Below the pieces are notes generated by a model that saw only the letters and a list, made by a program, of their open reading frames with translations, did no database searches and was not told where the DNA came from. The position numbers and the translations under genes were made by a program. From assembly GCF_017104645.1 (NCBI RefSeq), contig NZ_JAAGPF010000002.1, positions 1 to 64,000 of the forward strand: DNA of 64,000 nt. Reading direction: 5' to 3'. Source of the stretch: Burkholderia sp. Ac-20379. GTDB taxonomy: Bacteria > Pseudomonadota > Gammaproteobacteria > Burkholderiales > Burkholderiaceae. Positions 53,596-62,465 of the stretch are shown piece by piece; within the stretch, counting starts at the first letter, position 1; each line of letters opens with the position of its first letter.

Positions 53596-54114
53596 TCAGT
53601 GGCCGGCGAGCGTCGCTTCGAACTCGCGCGCGAGCCCAGACGCGAATTGCTGCTCCTCGGCATCGCTCGATCCGCCTGCCACGCCGAGGCTGCCGACGAC
53701 GGCGCCATTCGCGCGGATCACCACGCCCGCGACTGCGGGCAGGATGCCGGGGATGCTGCCGAGCGCGGGATTCTGCTTGCGTGCGAGGTCGTAGAACACG
53801 ACGGTGTCGATGCCGTTGATCGCGGCCGATTCGGCCTTCTTCATCGCGGCGGCCACGCAGCCGGGCGCGGCGCCGTCCATGCGTTTGAACGCGAGCAGGT
53901 TGCCGCTCGCGTCGTCGATCGCGATGCATGGGTGGACGCCGTCGGCGCGGGCCTGTGCGACCGCGCGGTCGAGCAGTTGCGACGCACCGTCGAGCGACAG
54001 GTTGGCGGCCGGGCGCAGCAGCGCGTGGGCGTCGTCGGCGGCGAATGCGTAGCCGGGCAATGCGACGGCGATCGCCAGCGCGAATGCGCCGGCACGGAGC
54101 GAATGAATGCGCAT
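53596..54114 (-). CDS. Secreted GlcG/HbpS-type protein (first of tandem pair)
   Basis: A 172-residue protein with a signal peptide (MRIHSLRAGAFALAIAVALPGYAFA, cut before ADDAHA). The mature domain has the GlcG/HbpS fold signature: LLDRAVAQARADGVHPCIAIDDASGNLLAFKRMDGA, later ALGSIPGILPAVAGVVIRANGAVVGSLGVAGG. Related extracellular HbpS binds haem, and GlcG is an orphan of the glycolate operon. The signal peptide puts it in the periplasm. About half identical by eye to the neighbouring copy at 54233-54733. Confidence 0.82.
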   Translation of the reverse strand: MRIHSLRAGAFALAIAVALPGYAFAADDAHALLRPAANLSLDGASQLLDRAVAQARADGVHPCIAIDDASGNLLAFKRMDGAAPGCVAAAMKKAESAAINGIDTVVFYDLARKQNPALGSIPGILPAVAGVVIRANGAVVGSLGVAGGSSDAEEQQFASGLAREFEATLAGH

Positions 54115-54232
54115 GATGGAGAAAAGACGTAAGAGGGTCGGAAATACGCCGGCGCCATCGAGGTCGAGCGTGGCCCGTTCTTCGAACCGGGCCACGCCAC
54201 CTCCGGCGCGTGCTGGCTGCGCGTAACGCGGG

Positions 54233-54733
54233 TCAGTGGAATGTGCGTGCGACGTCTTCCGCGAGCTTCTGCTCGGTCAGATCGGTGTCGCCGCTGACGC
54301 CGACGCTGCCGACCACCGCATCGTCATGCTTGAGCACGACGCCGCCCACGGCCGGCAGAATGCCCGGGATCGTGCCGATCGCGAGATTTTCCTTGCGGGC
54401 GAGATCGTAGAACGTGATGGTGTTGATCGCGAAGCGGGCGGCCGATTTCGCCTTGGCGATCGATGCGTCCACGCAACCGGCATAGGCACCCTGCATGCGC
54501 GTGAAGGCCAGTAGATGGCCGTCGGTGTCGGTCACGGCGATGCAGATCTTCATGCCGCGCGAAGCGGCGATCTGCGTGGCGGTGGCGGCGAGCCGCAGCG
54601 CGGCGGCAGTGGACACGTTCGGCTGAGCCACGACGTCGGGCGAGTTCGCGGGGGCGGTGCTCTGCGCCTGCGTCGCGAGCGGGGCGGCGGCGACGGCCGC
54701 AACGGCGGCGAGCTTCAGCAAGGTCTTCTTCAT
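54233..54733 (-). CDS. Secreted GlcG/HbpS-type protein (second of tandem pair)
   Basis: A 166-residue protein with signal peptide MKKTLLKLAAVAAVAAAPLATQA (cut before QST). Mature domain: AATATQIAASRGMKICIAVTDTDGHLLAFTRMQGAYAG, then LAIGTIPGILPAVGGVVLKHDDAVVGSVGVSGDTD. It is a paralogue of 53596-54114, with the two genes in tandem (118 bp apart) just downstream of the GMC dehydrogenase. Likely periplasmic partners, possibly haem- or cofactor-binding (inference). Confidence 0.82.
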   Translation of the reverse strand: MKKTLLKLAAVAAVAAAPLATQAQSTAPANSPDVVAQPNVSTAAALRLAATATQIAASRGMKICIAVTDTDGHLLAFTRMQGAYAGCVDASIAKAKSAARFAINTITFYDLARKENLAIGTIPGILPAVGGVVLKHDDAVVGSVGVSGDTDLTEQKLAEDVARTFH

Positions 54734-54863
54734 GTTCTTCGTTCTCCTGATTGGGTGGCGCGATCCCGGCGGGATGCGTCCTTATCGGGCGGCGGCCGAC
54801 GGCCTTGGCCACCGCCGGGTGGGTTGCGGCCGCGCACGGCGGCCTTGATGTCTTGCGTATCGG

Positions 54864-56639
54864 CTAGATCCGCACCAGCGGGCCGGGATCCTTCAGATAG
54901 CGCTCGCGAATCGCGCGCGCAGTCCACAGCGCGAGCGCGCCGATCGTGATGGTCGGGTTGAAGCCGCCGTTGTTCGGGAACGACGACGCGCCGAGCACGA
55001 ACACGTTGTGCACGTCCCAGCTTTGCTGATAGCGATTCAGCGCGCTGGTGCGCGGGTCGGTGCCCATCACGGCGCCGCCGATCGTGTGCGACGAATCGTT
55101 CGGCGTGTACGGGCTGTAGTTGTTGTCCGCGAACGAGACGGCCTCGATGTGCTTCGCGCCGGTGGCCACGGCGATCTCGCGGCAGCGGTCGCGGATGAAT
55201 GCGCCCGAGCGCTGGTCGTTGAGGTTGTAGTTGTAGGTCATCCGCAGCAGCGGGCGGCCGTGACGATCGGTGTAGGTCGGATCGAGATCGAGGTATTGCG
55301 AGCGATGCGAATAGCTCGTGCCCTGGCCCTGGATCATCGCGTAGTTCTGGTAAGCATGGCGAAACGCCTTCTTCCAGCCCGAGCCCCATTGCTTCGCGCC
55401 GGGCGCCAGCGTGCCGGACAGCCCGATCGGCAAGCCAGAATTCGACAGGCCCTGAATGCCGGCGCCGCCGATGAAGCCGAGGCCGCTGTGGTCGAAGTTG
55501 TCGGCGTTGAAATCGTCGATCTGCGTGGCGAGCGCACCGGTGTTGATGTACGGGTTCAGCTTCTCGTTCTCGAAATGCACGTAGGCATACGACAAGGTCT
55601 GGAAGCAGTACGCGCGGCCGACCACGCCTTCGCCGGTGGCCGGATCGTGCGGCTTGCCGATGCCCGACAGCAGCATCAGCCGCACGTTGTCGAGCTGATA
55701 GGCGGCGATCACGACGATGTCGGCCGGCTGGAAGCCCTCGTTGCCGTTCGAATCGACGAACGTGACGCCGCGCGCGGTGCGCCGGTCGCGCGCCAGTTCG
55801 ACCTTCATGACCTCCGATTCGGTCACCATCGTGAAGTTGGGCCGCTGCATCAGCGCGGGGATCACGCAGGCGTTCGGGCTCGATTTCGACCAGTTGCCGC
55901 AACCGAACAACTGGCAATAGCCGCAATAGGTGCACGGCGCCATCCGCACGCCGAGCGGATTCGTGTAGGCCTGCGAAACGGTGCCGGCCGGCACCGGGAA
56001 CGGGTGATAGCCGAGCTTGCTGGCCGTGTCGGCGAACACGGTGTTCCAGCGGCTGCGCACGGTGGGCGGCGTGGGGTAGTGTGTCGAGCGCGAGCCTTCG
56101 AACGGATTGCCGCCCGCGATGCGCTGGCCGTCGACCACGCCGGCCTGGCCCGAGGTGCCCGCGATCTGCTCGAAGCGCGTGTAATCCGCTTCGAGTTCGC
56201 GATAGGTGACGCCCCAGTCCTGCACGATCAGTCCGTCGACCAGTTGCTTCGCGCCGTAGCGTTCGAGCACGCGCGTGCGCACCTCGAAATCCCACGGATT
56301 GAAGCGCCAACTGGCCGCGGCCCAGTGCGTGCCGGCGCCGCCGACGTTGTAGCCGAGCGTCCAGTTGTTCCATTCGCGCGCGGGCAGGGCGATCTGGTCG
56401 CTGCGATTGCGCACCGTGTAGGTTTCGAGCGAGGGCGGCGCGAGGATCTCGCGGCGCACCGACCAGCGCAGCTCGTCGGTGTCGATCGTGGTCGGATAGT
56501 CGTTGTCGATATCGCGCCAGGCGCCGCGTTCGATCGCGACCACGTTCAGGCCGGCGCGCGTCAGGTCCTCGGCGATCGTGCTGCCGGACCAGCCGAGGCC
56601 GACGATCACGACGTCCGCGTGAGGGCGGGTGTACTTCAT
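54864..56639 (-). CDS. GMC-family flavo-dehydrogenase, large subunit (gluconate/glucose dehydrogenase type)
   Basis: A 591-residue protein. FAD-binding DVVIVGLGWSGSTIAEDLTRAGLNVVAIERG at the N-terminus. Cys236, 239, 242 and 247 in APCTYCGYCQLFGCGNW resemble the iron-sulfur cysteine cluster reported for Burkholderia-type FAD glucose dehydrogenases. The GMC active-site region is SSHTIGG, and the FAD-closing NNGGFNPTITIGALALWTARAIRERY is at the C-terminus. It has no signal peptide and would be co-exported with the Tat-signal small subunit encoded just upstream (40 bp). Oxidises a sugar, sugar acid or alcohol on the periplasmic side; substrate unknown. Confidence 0.9.
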   Translation of the reverse strand: MKYTRPHADVVIVGLGWSGSTIAEDLTRAGLNVVAIERGAWRDIDNDYPTTIDTDELRWSVRREILAPPSLETYTVRNRSDQIALPAREWNNWTLGYNVGGAGTHWAAASWRFNPWDFEVRTRVLERYGAKQLVDGLIVQDWGVTYRELEADYTRFEQIAGTSGQAGVVDGQRIAGGNPFEGSRSTHYPTPPTVRSRWNTVFADTASKLGYHPFPVPAGTVSQAYTNPLGVRMAPCTYCGYCQLFGCGNWSKSSPNACVIPALMQRPNFTMVTESEVMKVELARDRRTARGVTFVDSNGNEGFQPADIVVIAAYQLDNVRLMLLSGIGKPHDPATGEGVVGRAYCFQTLSYAYVHFENEKLNPYINTGALATQIDDFNADNFDHSGLGFIGGAGIQGLSNSGLPIGLSGTLAPGAKQWGSGWKKAFRHAYQNYAMIQGQGTSYSHRSQYLDLDPTYTDRHGRPLLRMTYNYNLNDQRSGAFIRDRCREIAVATGAKHIEAVSFADNNYSPYTPNDSSHTIGGAVMGTDPRTSALNRYQQSWDVHNVFVLGASSFPNNGGFNPTITIGALALWTARAIRERYLKDPGPLVRI

Positions 56640-56679
56640 GCGTGGGGCTCCTGCTTGGGGTTCGGTGCGTGCGCGGCGC

Positions 56680-57450
56680 TCATGCGTGATCGATCAGGCT
56701 GACCGGCTGGATCGCGATGGTCTTGCCGATCTGGCCGAGGTAGTCGCGGTAGTCGTAGCGCGCGCCGGGGAAGCCGATCATCTTCCAGCCCACCATGTCG
56801 CGATTGCCGCCGTAGATCGGGTCGGCCAGATAGCCTTCGCGCACGTTCTGCAGCAGCAGCGCGAAGAACGCCCGGCCGTCCACGTCGCGAAAGCGCACGT
56901 CGCCGGCTTCCATGCGTTCGAGGAAGGCGTCGCGCGCGTCGGGCGAGAGTTCGGCGAACGTGTGGCCGGTGTGCTCGCGCACATGCGCGTCGAATTCGGC
57001 CAGGCCGCGGCGATACGTGTCGGCCGGTGTCGACCGCGACTGGCTGCCCTGCTCGGGCGTGCCTTCGCGGAACGGGCCGCGCTGATAGCGCGAGGCGGCC
57101 TGGCCGAACGGGCCGGCAAGCTGATGATCGACGAAGCGCACGCAGCCGGCTTCGACCGCGCTCATGCCGAGCTCGTCGGCCGGAATCAGGCGCTCCTGAA
57201 TGGCTGCGACGAGCGCGGCTTCGGCATCGGTGAAGAACACGCGCGCATCGTCCGTCACCGGCTCGGGCAGCACGATCGGGCGGGATTTCCACGGTACGCC
57301 GCCGGTGAAGGTGCCGGCGTAGGCGTCGCCCTCGGCAGGGCCGGCGTCGACGGGCCGGAAGATCGAGGCGGCCGTCGCACTGGCAATCAGCACCAGGCCG
57401 GTTTTGAGCGCTTGTCTGCGATTGATGGGTTTCATTGTCGAAATGGTCAA
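56680..57450 (-). CDS. Gluconate 2-dehydrogenase subunit 3 family protein (Tat-exported gamma subunit)
   Basis: A 256-residue protein with twin-arginine signal NRRQALKTGLVLIASATAASIF (about 10-31). The domain VFFTDAEAALVAAIQERLIPADELGMSAVEAGCVRFVDHQLAGPFGQA is the gluconate 2-dehydrogenase subunit 3 signature. It serves as the chaperone/export partner of the GMC large subunit. Start at 57450, or at the in-frame ATG at 57435 nearer the Tat motif. First gene of its operon with the GMC subunit. Confidence 0.9.
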   Translation of the reverse strand: MTISTMKPINRRQALKTGLVLIASATAASIFRPVDAGPAEGDAYAGTFTGGVPWKSRPIVLPEPVTDDARVFFTDAEAALVAAIQERLIPADELGMSAVEAGCVRFVDHQLAGPFGQAASRYQRGPFREGTPEQGSQSRSTPADTYRRGLAEFDAHVREHTGHTFAELSPDARDAFLERMEAGDVRFRDVDGRAFFALLLQNVREGYLADPIYGGNRDMVGWKMIGFPGARYDYRDYLGQIGKTIAIQPVSLIDHA

Positions 57451-57481
57451 AAGCGGGTCTGGTTCGTCGGGGCGTGCGCGA

Positions 57482-58873
57482 CTACAGCGTCACGCGCCGG
57501 ATCTCGCCCACCGCGAGCAGATAGCTGAGCGCGGCGAGCAGCGCGTGCGCACCCACGAACATCAGTGCCGCGTCGAACGAATGCAGGCGGCTCACCAGAA
57601 ATCCGATGGCAAGCGGCGTGGTGATGCCGGCCAGGCTGCCGAAGGTATTGAACAGCGCAGCGTTCAGGCCGCTTGCGGCGGCGGGGCTGGTGTCGGCCAC
57701 CACGGCCCAGCCGAGCGCGCCCATGCCCTTGCCGAAGAACGCGATGGCCATGAACGTCACCACCAGCGCGGTGGTGTTCACGTAATTGCAGGCCACGATC
57801 GCACAGGCCATCGCCATGCCGAGGTAGATCGGCGTCTTGCGCGCGATGGTGGGCGAACCGGTGCGGCGCAGCAGCCAGTCGGACAGCACGCCGCCGAGCA
57901 GGCCGCCTGCAAAGCCGCAGATCGCCGGGATCGAGGCCAGCAGGCCCGTGTGCAGCAGCGAGATATGGCGGGCCTGGATCAGATAGATGGGGAACCAGGT
58001 CAGGAAGAAGAACGTAAGCGCGCTGATGCAGTACTGCGCGAAGTAGATGCCGAGCAGGGTGCGGTGCGTGAGCAGCCGGCGCAACGTGGAGAACGTGGAA
58101 TCGGTGGGGGGGCCATCGTTCGCGCCCGAGCCCGGGCTTGCACCCGGCGACGCGTCCATTCGCAGCGTCGCACCGCCCGCGCGCATTGCGTCGAGTTCGG
58201 CGCGGCCGAGCGTCGGATGGTCGAGCGGTGCATGCATGCGCAGCACGAACAGCGTGCCGGCCGCCGCGCCGATCGCGCCCATCACGATGAAGATCGCGCG
58301 CCAGCCCGCTTCCACGGCCAGCAGCGCGAGCAGCGGCGAGAATACGGCCGCCGCGAAATACTGCGTGGCGTTGAAGATCGCGGACGCGGTGCCGCGCTCG
58401 GCGGTCGGAAACCAGGCGGCCACGATCTTGCTGTTGGCCGGGAAGCACGGCGCGGCCACCACGCCGATCAGGAACACCATGCCGAAGATCGCCGCGTAGG
58501 CGAGCCGTTCGCCGAGCAGCGGTGCAAATCCGATCGCGAATGTGAACGCCGACCACAGGAAGATGCCGCACGCGTAAACACGCTTCGCGCCGAAGCGGTC
58601 GAGCGCCCAACCGCCCGCGAGCTGGAACAGCATGTAGGCCCAAGCGAATGCCGAAAACAGCCAGCCGAGCTGCGCATAGCCGAAATGCAGCTCGGCCGAC
58701 ATCGGGCTGCCCGAGATCGACAGCGTGGCGCGGTCGGCCTGATTGACGGTCATCACCACGAAAATGATCGCGATCACTTCATAGCGAGCGTGGTTCGCCG
58801 CGAAGCGGCGCAATGCGGAGAGTCGGCCCGCGCGAGGCGCGGGCGCGGCGTCGTGGAGTCGGTCGGCGCTCAT
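57482..58873 (-). CDS. MFS transporter, ACS family (fourth in window)
   Basis: A 463-residue, 12-TM protein: VIAIIFVVMTVNQADRATLSISGSPMSAELHFGYAQLGWLFSAFAWAYMLFQLAGGWALDRFGAKRVYACG, the pattern of glucarate/galactonate-type symporters. It is 31 bp upstream of the GMC small-subunit gene on the same strand, so it may be in the same transcript. It probably imports the acid produced by the periplasmic dehydrogenase. Confidence 0.88.
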   Translation of the reverse strand: MSADRLHDAAPAPRAGRLSALRRFAANHARYEVIAIIFVVMTVNQADRATLSISGSPMSAELHFGYAQLGWLFSAFAWAYMLFQLAGGWALDRFGAKRVYACGIFLWSAFTFAIGFAPLLGERLAYAAIFGMVFLIGVVAAPCFPANSKIVAAWFPTAERGTASAIFNATQYFAAAVFSPLLALLAVEAGWRAIFIVMGAIGAAAGTLFVLRMHAPLDHPTLGRAELDAMRAGGATLRMDASPGASPGSGANDGPPTDSTFSTLRRLLTHRTLLGIYFAQYCISALTFFFLTWFPIYLIQARHISLLHTGLLASIPAICGFAGGLLGGVLSDWLLRRTGSPTIARKTPIYLGMAMACAIVACNYVNTTALVVTFMAIAFFGKGMGALGWAVVADTSPAAASGLNAALFNTFGSLAGITTPLAIGFLVSRLHSFDAALMFVGAHALLAALSYLLAVGEIRRVTL

Positions 58874-58919
58874 GGGGAGGATTGAGTGGCTGCAGATGGG
58901 ACGGGGCCGATGGCGGGCT

Positions 58920-60086
58920 TCATGCCGCGATAGGGCCGCCGTAGCGGGTCGGCAGCTTCACGCGATAGATCTTGAACGGCCGCGTGGTGTGATCCTGGCC
59001 ACCGGGGCCCTGCACGAACTGCAGGTCGGGCACCTGCGACAGGGGGATGTACAGATAGCGGTCGGGCGTGATGAACAGCGCGTCGCCGCCCCACAGCCGG
59101 TCGTCTTCCACAAGCACGCGCAGCGTGCCGTCGGGAGCGAGCACCGAGATGCGCGGGCGGTTCGCCTCGGCCATGAACAGGTTGCCGTGGCTGTCCATCG
59201 CCGTGCCGCCCAGCGTGGGCGTGTCGTACACGTATTCGACCTTCGCCGCGAGCGCCCCCTCCGGCAGCGACGTATCGAGCAGGTCCCGCGTCGCCACGCG
59301 ATACAGCGGGCCCGAGGCGGCCTGGTAATAGAGCCAGCGGTGGTCGGGGCTCAGCTCGATCGGGTCCGCGTTGGTGACCTGCGGCTTGCCGTCGGGCAGC
59401 GTCATCGGCTTGTCGGCGCGGCCCAGCTTCGGGCGTGACGGGTCGGCCACGGTGCTTTTGTCGCCGGTCAGGCGGCGCTGCATCGTGCCGGTGCGCGTGT
59501 CGATCGTGACGATCGAGCCCACGCCCGATTCGGTCAGATAGATCGTGTCGCCGCCGATCCGCAGGTCGTTCAGCGACGCGTCGCCGCTCAACAGATCGTC
59601 GAACGTGTAGGTCTGCACCACGCGGTCGGTACGGGTGTCGATCTTCACGAGCTTCTGCGCGCCGCGCTGGCCGAGCGGCGCCTCGAGCGGCACCGAGCCG
59701 GTATCGACCACCCACAGGTGGACGCCGTCGAAGCAGTGCACGGTGTTCACGCACACGAACGCGTGCGTGGCGTCGCCGCCGCGCTTCCAGTCGTTCCAGC
59801 CGCCGCCCGGATAGGGGCGCAGGCTGCCGTCGCGCAGGATCTCGACGACCGACGGCGTGTCGGTGAAGCCGGGCCAGCGCGGCAGCCCGGCGAACATGCG
59901 GCCGCCGCGCGTGAACGTCACGGCATTCCACAGATGCTCGGGCGATTGCGCGACGAGTTCGGGCACGGGCTGACCGGCCGGGTAGGCGTGCGCGAGCACA
60001 GGCAGGCCGGTAGCGGCGAGCGTGGCCACGGCGGCCGTACCCTTCATGAACGCACGGCGGCCGGGCTGGCGGATGGGCTGATTCAT
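58920..60086 (-). CDS. Tat-exported MRJP/SMP-30-like beta-propeller protein
   Basis: A 388-residue protein. Tat signal PGRRAFMKGTAAVATLAATGLPVLAHA (about 8-34). The mature part repeats propeller blades: NAVTFTRGGRMFAGLPRWPGF, LVKIDTRTDRVVQTYTFDD, TLGGTAMDSHGNLFMAE. Such domains are annotated as major-royal-jelly/yellow-related or gluconolactonase-like. In this context a periplasmic lactonase that opens the lactone made by the GMC dehydrogenase is attractive, but no metal-ligand set was verified. It starts 46 bp upstream of the MFS gene. Confidence 0.75.
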   Translation of the reverse strand: MNQPIRQPGRRAFMKGTAAVATLAATGLPVLAHAYPAGQPVPELVAQSPEHLWNAVTFTRGGRMFAGLPRWPGFTDTPSVVEILRDGSLRPYPGGGWNDWKRGGDATHAFVCVNTVHCFDGVHLWVVDTGSVPLEAPLGQRGAQKLVKIDTRTDRVVQTYTFDDLLSGDASLNDLRIGGDTIYLTESGVGSIVTIDTRTGTMQRRLTGDKSTVADPSRPKLGRADKPMTLPDGKPQVTNADPIELSPDHRWLYYQAASGPLYRVATRDLLDTSLPEGALAAKVEYVYDTPTLGGTAMDSHGNLFMAEANRPRISVLAPDGTLRVLVEDDRLWGGDALFITPDRYLYIPLSQVPDLQFVQGPGGQDHTTRPFKIYRVKLPTRYGGPIAA

Positions 60087-60292
60087 TCTGTGTCTCTCCA
60101 TTCTCGTTATGCCGGCGGTGCCGCAATGCCGGTCGGTTCTGATGCAGTTGCCTGCTTCTGTTACTTCGTTGTGCAAAACGTGATGCTGCTTGCTGCGGTC
60201 TCTCAGGTGCTGCAGGCTCTTGCGGCCTCGTTCGTGCGATGTCTGCCGGGAAGGCGACGCGCCGGATCGGTTACATGTCTTGTGTGGGGCCC

Positions 60293-61501
60293 TTAGCGCT
60301 CCGGCTGGCCGCTCGTGCGCACCATCGCACCGGGCCGCTGCCACACCTCCGGGCGCAGCGCGGTGCCGAGCCCGGCGTCGGTCGGCGCGAGTGCGTGGCC
60401 GTCCACGATGCGCGGCAAGCGGTCGACGATGGTCGGATACCAGCTCGCCAGCGAGGCGCGCACCACTTCCTGGAAGATCGCGGTGGGCGCGTGCAGCGAG
60501 AGTTGCAGGCCAGCCATCAGCGAGACGGGCCCGGTGCAGTCGTGCGGCGCGAGCGGCTTGGCCCAGGTTTCGGCGAGCGTGGCGATCTTGCGTGCTTCGC
60601 TGAGGCCGCCGCACCAGGTCAGATCGAGCATCACCACGTCGAGTGCATCGGCGGCGAGCATGTCGCGAAAGCGCGTGGCGCCGGCCAGGTTCTCGCCGCC
60701 GCAGATCGGCGCGCGGGTCTGGCGACGCAGGTCGGCCACGGCGGCCGCGTTGTCCATCTTCGCGATCGGGTCTTCCACCCACAGCACGCCGATGTCGGCG
60801 AGTGCGTCGCAAATGCGTGCGGCGGCGCGCGTCGACCACAGGCTGTGCAATTCACACATGATCTCGATGCGCTCGCCCACCGCCTGGCGGATGCGCCGGA
60901 ACGGCTCGAGTCCGGTCTTCAGATCCGCGAGCGAGATGTGATGCGGATCGCGTGCGGCGAAATCGTCGAACGGCCAGATCTTCATCGCGGCATAGCCTTC
61001 GGCCAGCAGGCTCTCGGCCAGCGCGCCGGCATCGCGCATGAACGCGAGCTGATCGTCGTACGGGCCGGCGCTCGTGTCGTGCGCGCCGATCGAGCGGCGG
61101 CCGCCGTTCGCGGTGTTGAAGTCGTAGCCGGCGCAGGTGTTGTACACGCGCACGCGCTCGCGGGCCCGGCCGCCGAGTGCTACGGCGAGCGGCACGCCGG
61201 CGCGCTGCGCGGCCAGATCCCACAGCGCGATATCCACCGCACTCGCGGCGCGCGTCTCCGCGCCGCTGCTGTTGAAGCCGACATAGTTGGCGAGCAGCCG
61301 GGACGAGATCGCGGTGACATGCGCGGCATCGGTGCCGAGCACTTGGGGGGCGATCTCGTCGTGGATCACGGCCTCGATCGCCTGCGCGCCGCGGAACGAT
61401 TCGCCGAGGCCGGTGCGGCCATCGTCGGTGTCGATTTCCACCCACACGAGCTTCGGACGCTCGGGCAGGCGCAGGGTACGGATCGCAGTGATCAGGGGCA
61501 T
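60293..61501 (-). CDS. Enolase-superfamily (mandelate racemase/muconate lactonizing) enzyme
   Basis: A 402-residue protein, different from the one at 41197-42381. N-terminus ITAIRTLRLPERPKLVWVEIDTDDGRTGLGES. Base motif GYAAMKIWPFDD (Lys-x-Trp, about 171-182). Metal ligands lie in IMCELHSLW, LWVEDPIAK and CGGENL, and His in PLAPHDCTGPV. This Lys-x-Trp / His arrangement occurs in acid-sugar dehydratases. The start is 61501 (family-like) or the in-frame ATG at 61531. Divergent from the GntR gene across an inverted repeat. Confidence 0.85.
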   Translation of the reverse strand: MPLITAIRTLRLPERPKLVWVEIDTDDGRTGLGESFRGAQAIEAVIHDEIAPQVLGTDAAHVTAISSRLLANYVGFNSSGAETRAASAVDIALWDLAAQRAGVPLAVALGGRARERVRVYNTCAGYDFNTANGGRRSIGAHDTSAGPYDDQLAFMRDAGALAESLLAEGYAAMKIWPFDDFAARDPHHISLADLKTGLEPFRRIRQAVGERIEIMCELHSLWSTRAAARICDALADIGVLWVEDPIAKMDNAAAVADLRRQTRAPICGGENLAGATRFRDMLAADALDVVMLDLTWCGGLSEARKIATLAETWAKPLAPHDCTGPVSLMAGLQLSLHAPTAIFQEVVRASLASWYPTIVDRLPRIVDGHALAPTDAGLGTALRPEVWQRPGAMVRTSGQPER

Positions 61502-61556
61502 GTCGATGCGGGGTAGAGTGATTCGATGCATCGCATTTTTTGCGGCGTCGAACCGG

Positions 61557-61588
61557 CTGTCAAACAATTCGACGAAGTTGTTTGACAG
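61557..61588. promoter_or_regulatory. 11-bp-arm inverted repeat between MR-type enzyme and FadR-type regulator
   Basis: CTGTCAAACAA (61557-61567) and its perfect complement TTGTTTGACAG (61578-61588) are separated by 10 bp. Each arm contains the TTGT..GACA pattern common in FCD-class GntR operators, so it may be a pair of sites. Confidence 0.75.
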
Positions 61589-61645
61589 CCTTCGCCGAGC
61601 TGCGTACGGTGGTTCGTACCACCCGAACCCATCATCAGGATTGCG

Positions 61646-62362
61646 ATGTATTCGATACGAGACTCGTCGAAGATTTCCGCCCACACACGCGACGAATACG
61701 CGTACGACCAATTGCTCGCCCTGCTCGGCAGCAACGATTACGCGCCCGGCACGCGGCTGCCGTCGGAGCTGGTGCTGGCCGAGCGCTTCGGGGTGTCGCG
61801 GCCGGTGCTTCGGCAGGCGCTGGCGCGGCTGCGTTCCGAGGGGCGTATCTATGCGCGCAAGGGTTCGGGCAACTACGTCGGACAGGCCGCGGGCGCGTTG
61901 CACGAGATCGCCTTCGCGACGCTGAACAGCATTCCCGACGTGCGCGCGTTTCTCGAATTCCGGCTCAGCGTCGAGGGGGAGTGCGCGGCATGCGCGGCGA
62001 CGGTTGGCGATCGGGTCGCTATCGTCAAGCTGAAAAACAGCCAGCGGCGGCTCGCGATGGCGTTCGACGACGGCGCGTCCGGCATCGAGCACGACATTGC
62101 GTTCCACACGGCGATCGCGCAGGCTACCCGCAACCGCTTTTTCGCCCACACCGTGGGCGCGTTGCTCGAACAGATGCAGTTCAGCATCCGGCTCGTGCGC
62201 GAGCTGTCGCCCACGCCGTCCGCGCCGCGCCGTCGGCATGTGATCGACGAGCATGCGTGCATCGTCGAGGCGATCGACCGCGGCGATGCCGACGATGCGC
62301 GCCGCGCGATGCGGGCGCATATCGAAGGCGGCATCGCGCGCCTGTTCGGCACGGATCGCTGA
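61646..62362 (+). CDS. GntR-family regulator, FadR subfamily (FCD domain)
   Basis: A 238-residue protein. wHTH: YDQLLALLGSNDYAPGTRLPSELVLAERFGVSRPVLRQALARLRSEGRIYARKGSGNYV. The C-terminal FCD domain (about 85-235) includes the metal-ligand-like EHDIAFHTAIAQATRNRFF and HVIDEHACIVEAIDRGDADDARRAMRAHIE. AGGA precedes the ATG. It is divergent from the MR-type enzyme gene and 57 bp from the inverted repeat, so autoregulation and control of the enzyme locus are likely, with a sugar-acid ligand. Confidence 0.92.
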   Translation: MYSIRDSSKISAHTRDEYAYDQLLALLGSNDYAPGTRLPSELVLAERFGVSRPVLRQALARLRSEGRIYARKGSGNYVGQAAGALHEIAFATLNSIPDVRAFLEFRLSVEGECAACAATVGDRVAIVKLKNSQRRLAMAFDDGASGIEHDIAFHTAIAQATRNRFFAHTVGALLEQMQFSIRLVRELSPTPSAPRRRHVIDEHACIVEAIDRGDADDARRAMRAHIEGGIARLFGTDR

Positions 62363-62465
62363 GACGGCCGCATTGGCCGGAGGCGATGGAGGCGGGCGCA
62401 TGGGCGGGTTCTCGAGCGGGCGGGCATGACGCCGGCCCGCTCGACGTATTAGCGGCGGCGCGCGC

